Of a DNA stretch of 13,549 nt, positions 12,543-13,549 are shown in pieces; within the stretch, counting starts at the first letter, position 1, and every line of letters starts with the position of its first letter. Position numbers and translations under genes: made by a program. The DNA comes from an uncultured Acidimicrobiaceae bacterium. Lineage in GTDB: Bacteria > Actinomycetota > Acidimicrobiia > Acidimicrobiales > Microtrichaceae. The DNA lies in the NCBI GenBank assembly GCA_937868025.1, contig CALMLJ010000536.1, positions 1 to 13,549 of the forward strand, written 5' to 3'. The notes beneath the pieces were generated by a model that was given only the letters and a program-made list of their open reading frames with translations, did no database searches and was not told the DNA's origin.

Positions 12543-13549
12543 CGGTTCTTCGGCGGTTGCGAGGGTTGTGCCGGCGGCGGTGGTGCGCTGGGTCGGTTTG
12601 CTGTCGACCGGGCGGCTGTGTGGCCTTTGGGCGGGCCATCGACGCCGCGTGGGCGCGGGGGCTTGCGGGCCGACGGGACGGCGACCTTGTCTCCGTTGTT
12701 GCGGGTGCTCGTTGCCTGCCGGGCTACGTCGGACCTCTTGGGGGTCACCTTCTCGTCGCGGAAGCGCCCGATCCGCCGGTTGGTCTCAGGCGTGTGGCCC
12801 GACGGGCGGTGATGCGCAGCGCGACGACCCATCCGGTACGCACCGTAGGACGCGACGCCTCGAATCGTGACCGATCCAGACGTCTCTGCAACGCGTGCCA
12901 GTCCGACGGCGCCCGGCCTGGTGATGCGGGCCCGGCCGACTGAGCTCGCACGTCCGAGTCGGGTGCGCGCCGATGTCGATGCAGCGGCCGCTCGTCGCTG
13001 AGCACCTTCTTTGGAGGCGGTTGCCTTGCGCTGGTCGCGACGAGTCGGGCGAGCCGTCTCGTCCCTGTCGGAGAGCGCTGCCTCCGGCGGCGGCGGAACA
13101 GGTGCTTTGTCCTCGCGTCGGTTGGTCCGGCCCCGAGGAGCAGGCGTCATGACGTCGGACCTTTGCTGGCGGTTTCGTCCCGACCTCGTCGCAGAGGACG
13201 ATGAGCGTTGGGTGGTCCGGCTTGCGCGTCGAGCGAGGTTCGCGCCCCGTTGCATCAACCGGTTGGCACCGTAGAGGGCTCCTGCGCCGATTCCGCCCGC
13301 AGCGACGCCCCAGGCGAGGGCGGCTGTCGGTTTGAACGGCGAGGCGACCCCCGTGGACTTGAACACGGAGTGGATGAGGAACACTGCCGCGATTGGGGAG
13401 AGAGCGAACCAGATCATCCCGCCGATCGACGAACCCAACGTCCCGGAGACCTCCTGCATGAAGTGCGTCACCAACATGATGAGTCCGAGGATCAGAGACA
13501 GGCAGAACGCGTACAGGGAGCAGCCGACGTAGAACTTGAAGCACCGGAC
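12539..13549 (-). CDS. polytopic membrane protein with long basic tail, VirB6/TrbL-like (partial, 5' end outside window)
   Basis: The frame is open to the window edge; 336 residues are visible. An internal ATG at 13477 would cut the first hydrophobic segment, so the true start lies outside. Three membrane segments are seen: FYVGCSLYAFCLSLILGLIM, MIWFALSPIAAVFLIHSVF and AALAWGVAAGGIGAGALYGA. A tail of about 240 residues follows, rich in Arg, Ser, Pro and Gly (RRASRTTQRSSSSATRSGR; PPPPAQPSQPPKNR at the end), probably cytosolic and disordered. This architecture is common for VirB6/TrbL-type proteins of actinobacterial conjugation loci. The assignment is inferred from topology and the overlapping cell-wall hydrolase gene. 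The basic tail may touch DNA or the coupling ATPases (speculation). Confidence 0.75.
   Translation of the reverse strand, partial: VRCFKFYVGCSLYAFCLSLILGLIMLVTHFMQEVSGTLGSSIGGMIWFALSPIAAVFLIHSVFKSTGVASPFKPTAALAWGVAAGGIGAGALYGANRLMQRGANLARRASRTTQRSSSSATRSGRNRQQRSDVMTPAPRGRTNRREDKAPVPPPPEAALSDRDETARPTRRDQRKATASKEGAQRRAAAASTSARTRLGRASSVGRARITRPGAVGLARVAETSGSVTIRGVASYGAYRMGRRAAHHRPSGHTPETNRRIGRFRDEKVTPKRSDVARQATSTRNNGDKVAVPSARKPPRPRGVDGPPKGHTAARSTANRPSAPPPPAQPSQPPKNR

Overview
The window is high-GC DNA with short ATGA/GTGA gene overlaps, GTG starts and lipoproteins with alanine-rich signal peptides. This fits an actinobacterium (Actinomycetota); the exact lineage cannot be read from the sequence. 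The content (ParA with a ribbon-helix-helix partner, direct-repeat arrays, an SF1 helicase of plasmid type, a cell-wall hydrolase and a VirB6/TrbL-like membrane protein) points to a conjugative plasmid or integrative conjugative element rather than housekeeping chromosome. No tRNA, rRNA, CRISPR, IS element or integrase was seen.

Layout. 1-584 (+): the end of an unrecognised protein and a 110-aa hypothetical. 596-3110 (-): an accessory cluster of five genes: an 85-aa helical protein, a 45-aa single-pass membrane peptide, a NERD-domain protein, and two small proteins that share an N-terminal RVxxGxPxGGxF motif. 3217-4871 (-): ParA overlapping a 281-aa protein with two ribbon-helix-helix-like units. 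4872-5281: a 410-bp intergenic region with two arrays of 8-bp repeats. 5282-8762 (+): three overlapping genes: an unrecognised 369-aa protein, an SF1 helicase and an acidic 311-aa protein. 8837-9784 (+): a lipoprotein. 9781-13549 (-): a cell-envelope/transfer cluster: a membrane protein with a basic tail (runs off the window), a 712-aa peptidoglycan hydrolase, and an NTF2-like lipoprotein.

The most notable signal is a set of 8-bp direct repeats (consensus TGNAGCCA, all in one orientation) in four blocks. Each block lies about 60-90 bp upstream of a plausible start: the 85-aa gene, parA, the 369-aa gene, and an internal start of the helicase. Together with the ParA/tandem-RHH pair this looks like a combined centromere and operator system, formally like the 7-bp heptads of the delta/omega system of pSM19035 but with a different repeat and protein. 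Two of the blocks also carry an identical 13-mer at an identical distance upstream. A second signal is a 28-bp near-palindrome present at two promoter-like positions (2481 and 5244), probably the operator of an unknown regulator.

How the genes may work together (inference): ParA/RHH plus the repeats would segregate the element and tune expression; the 369-aa protein and helicase may serve replication; the 9.8-13.5 kb cluster would remodel the cell wall and build part of a type IV secretion-like channel; the 0.6-3.1 kb cluster is accessory and partly unknown.
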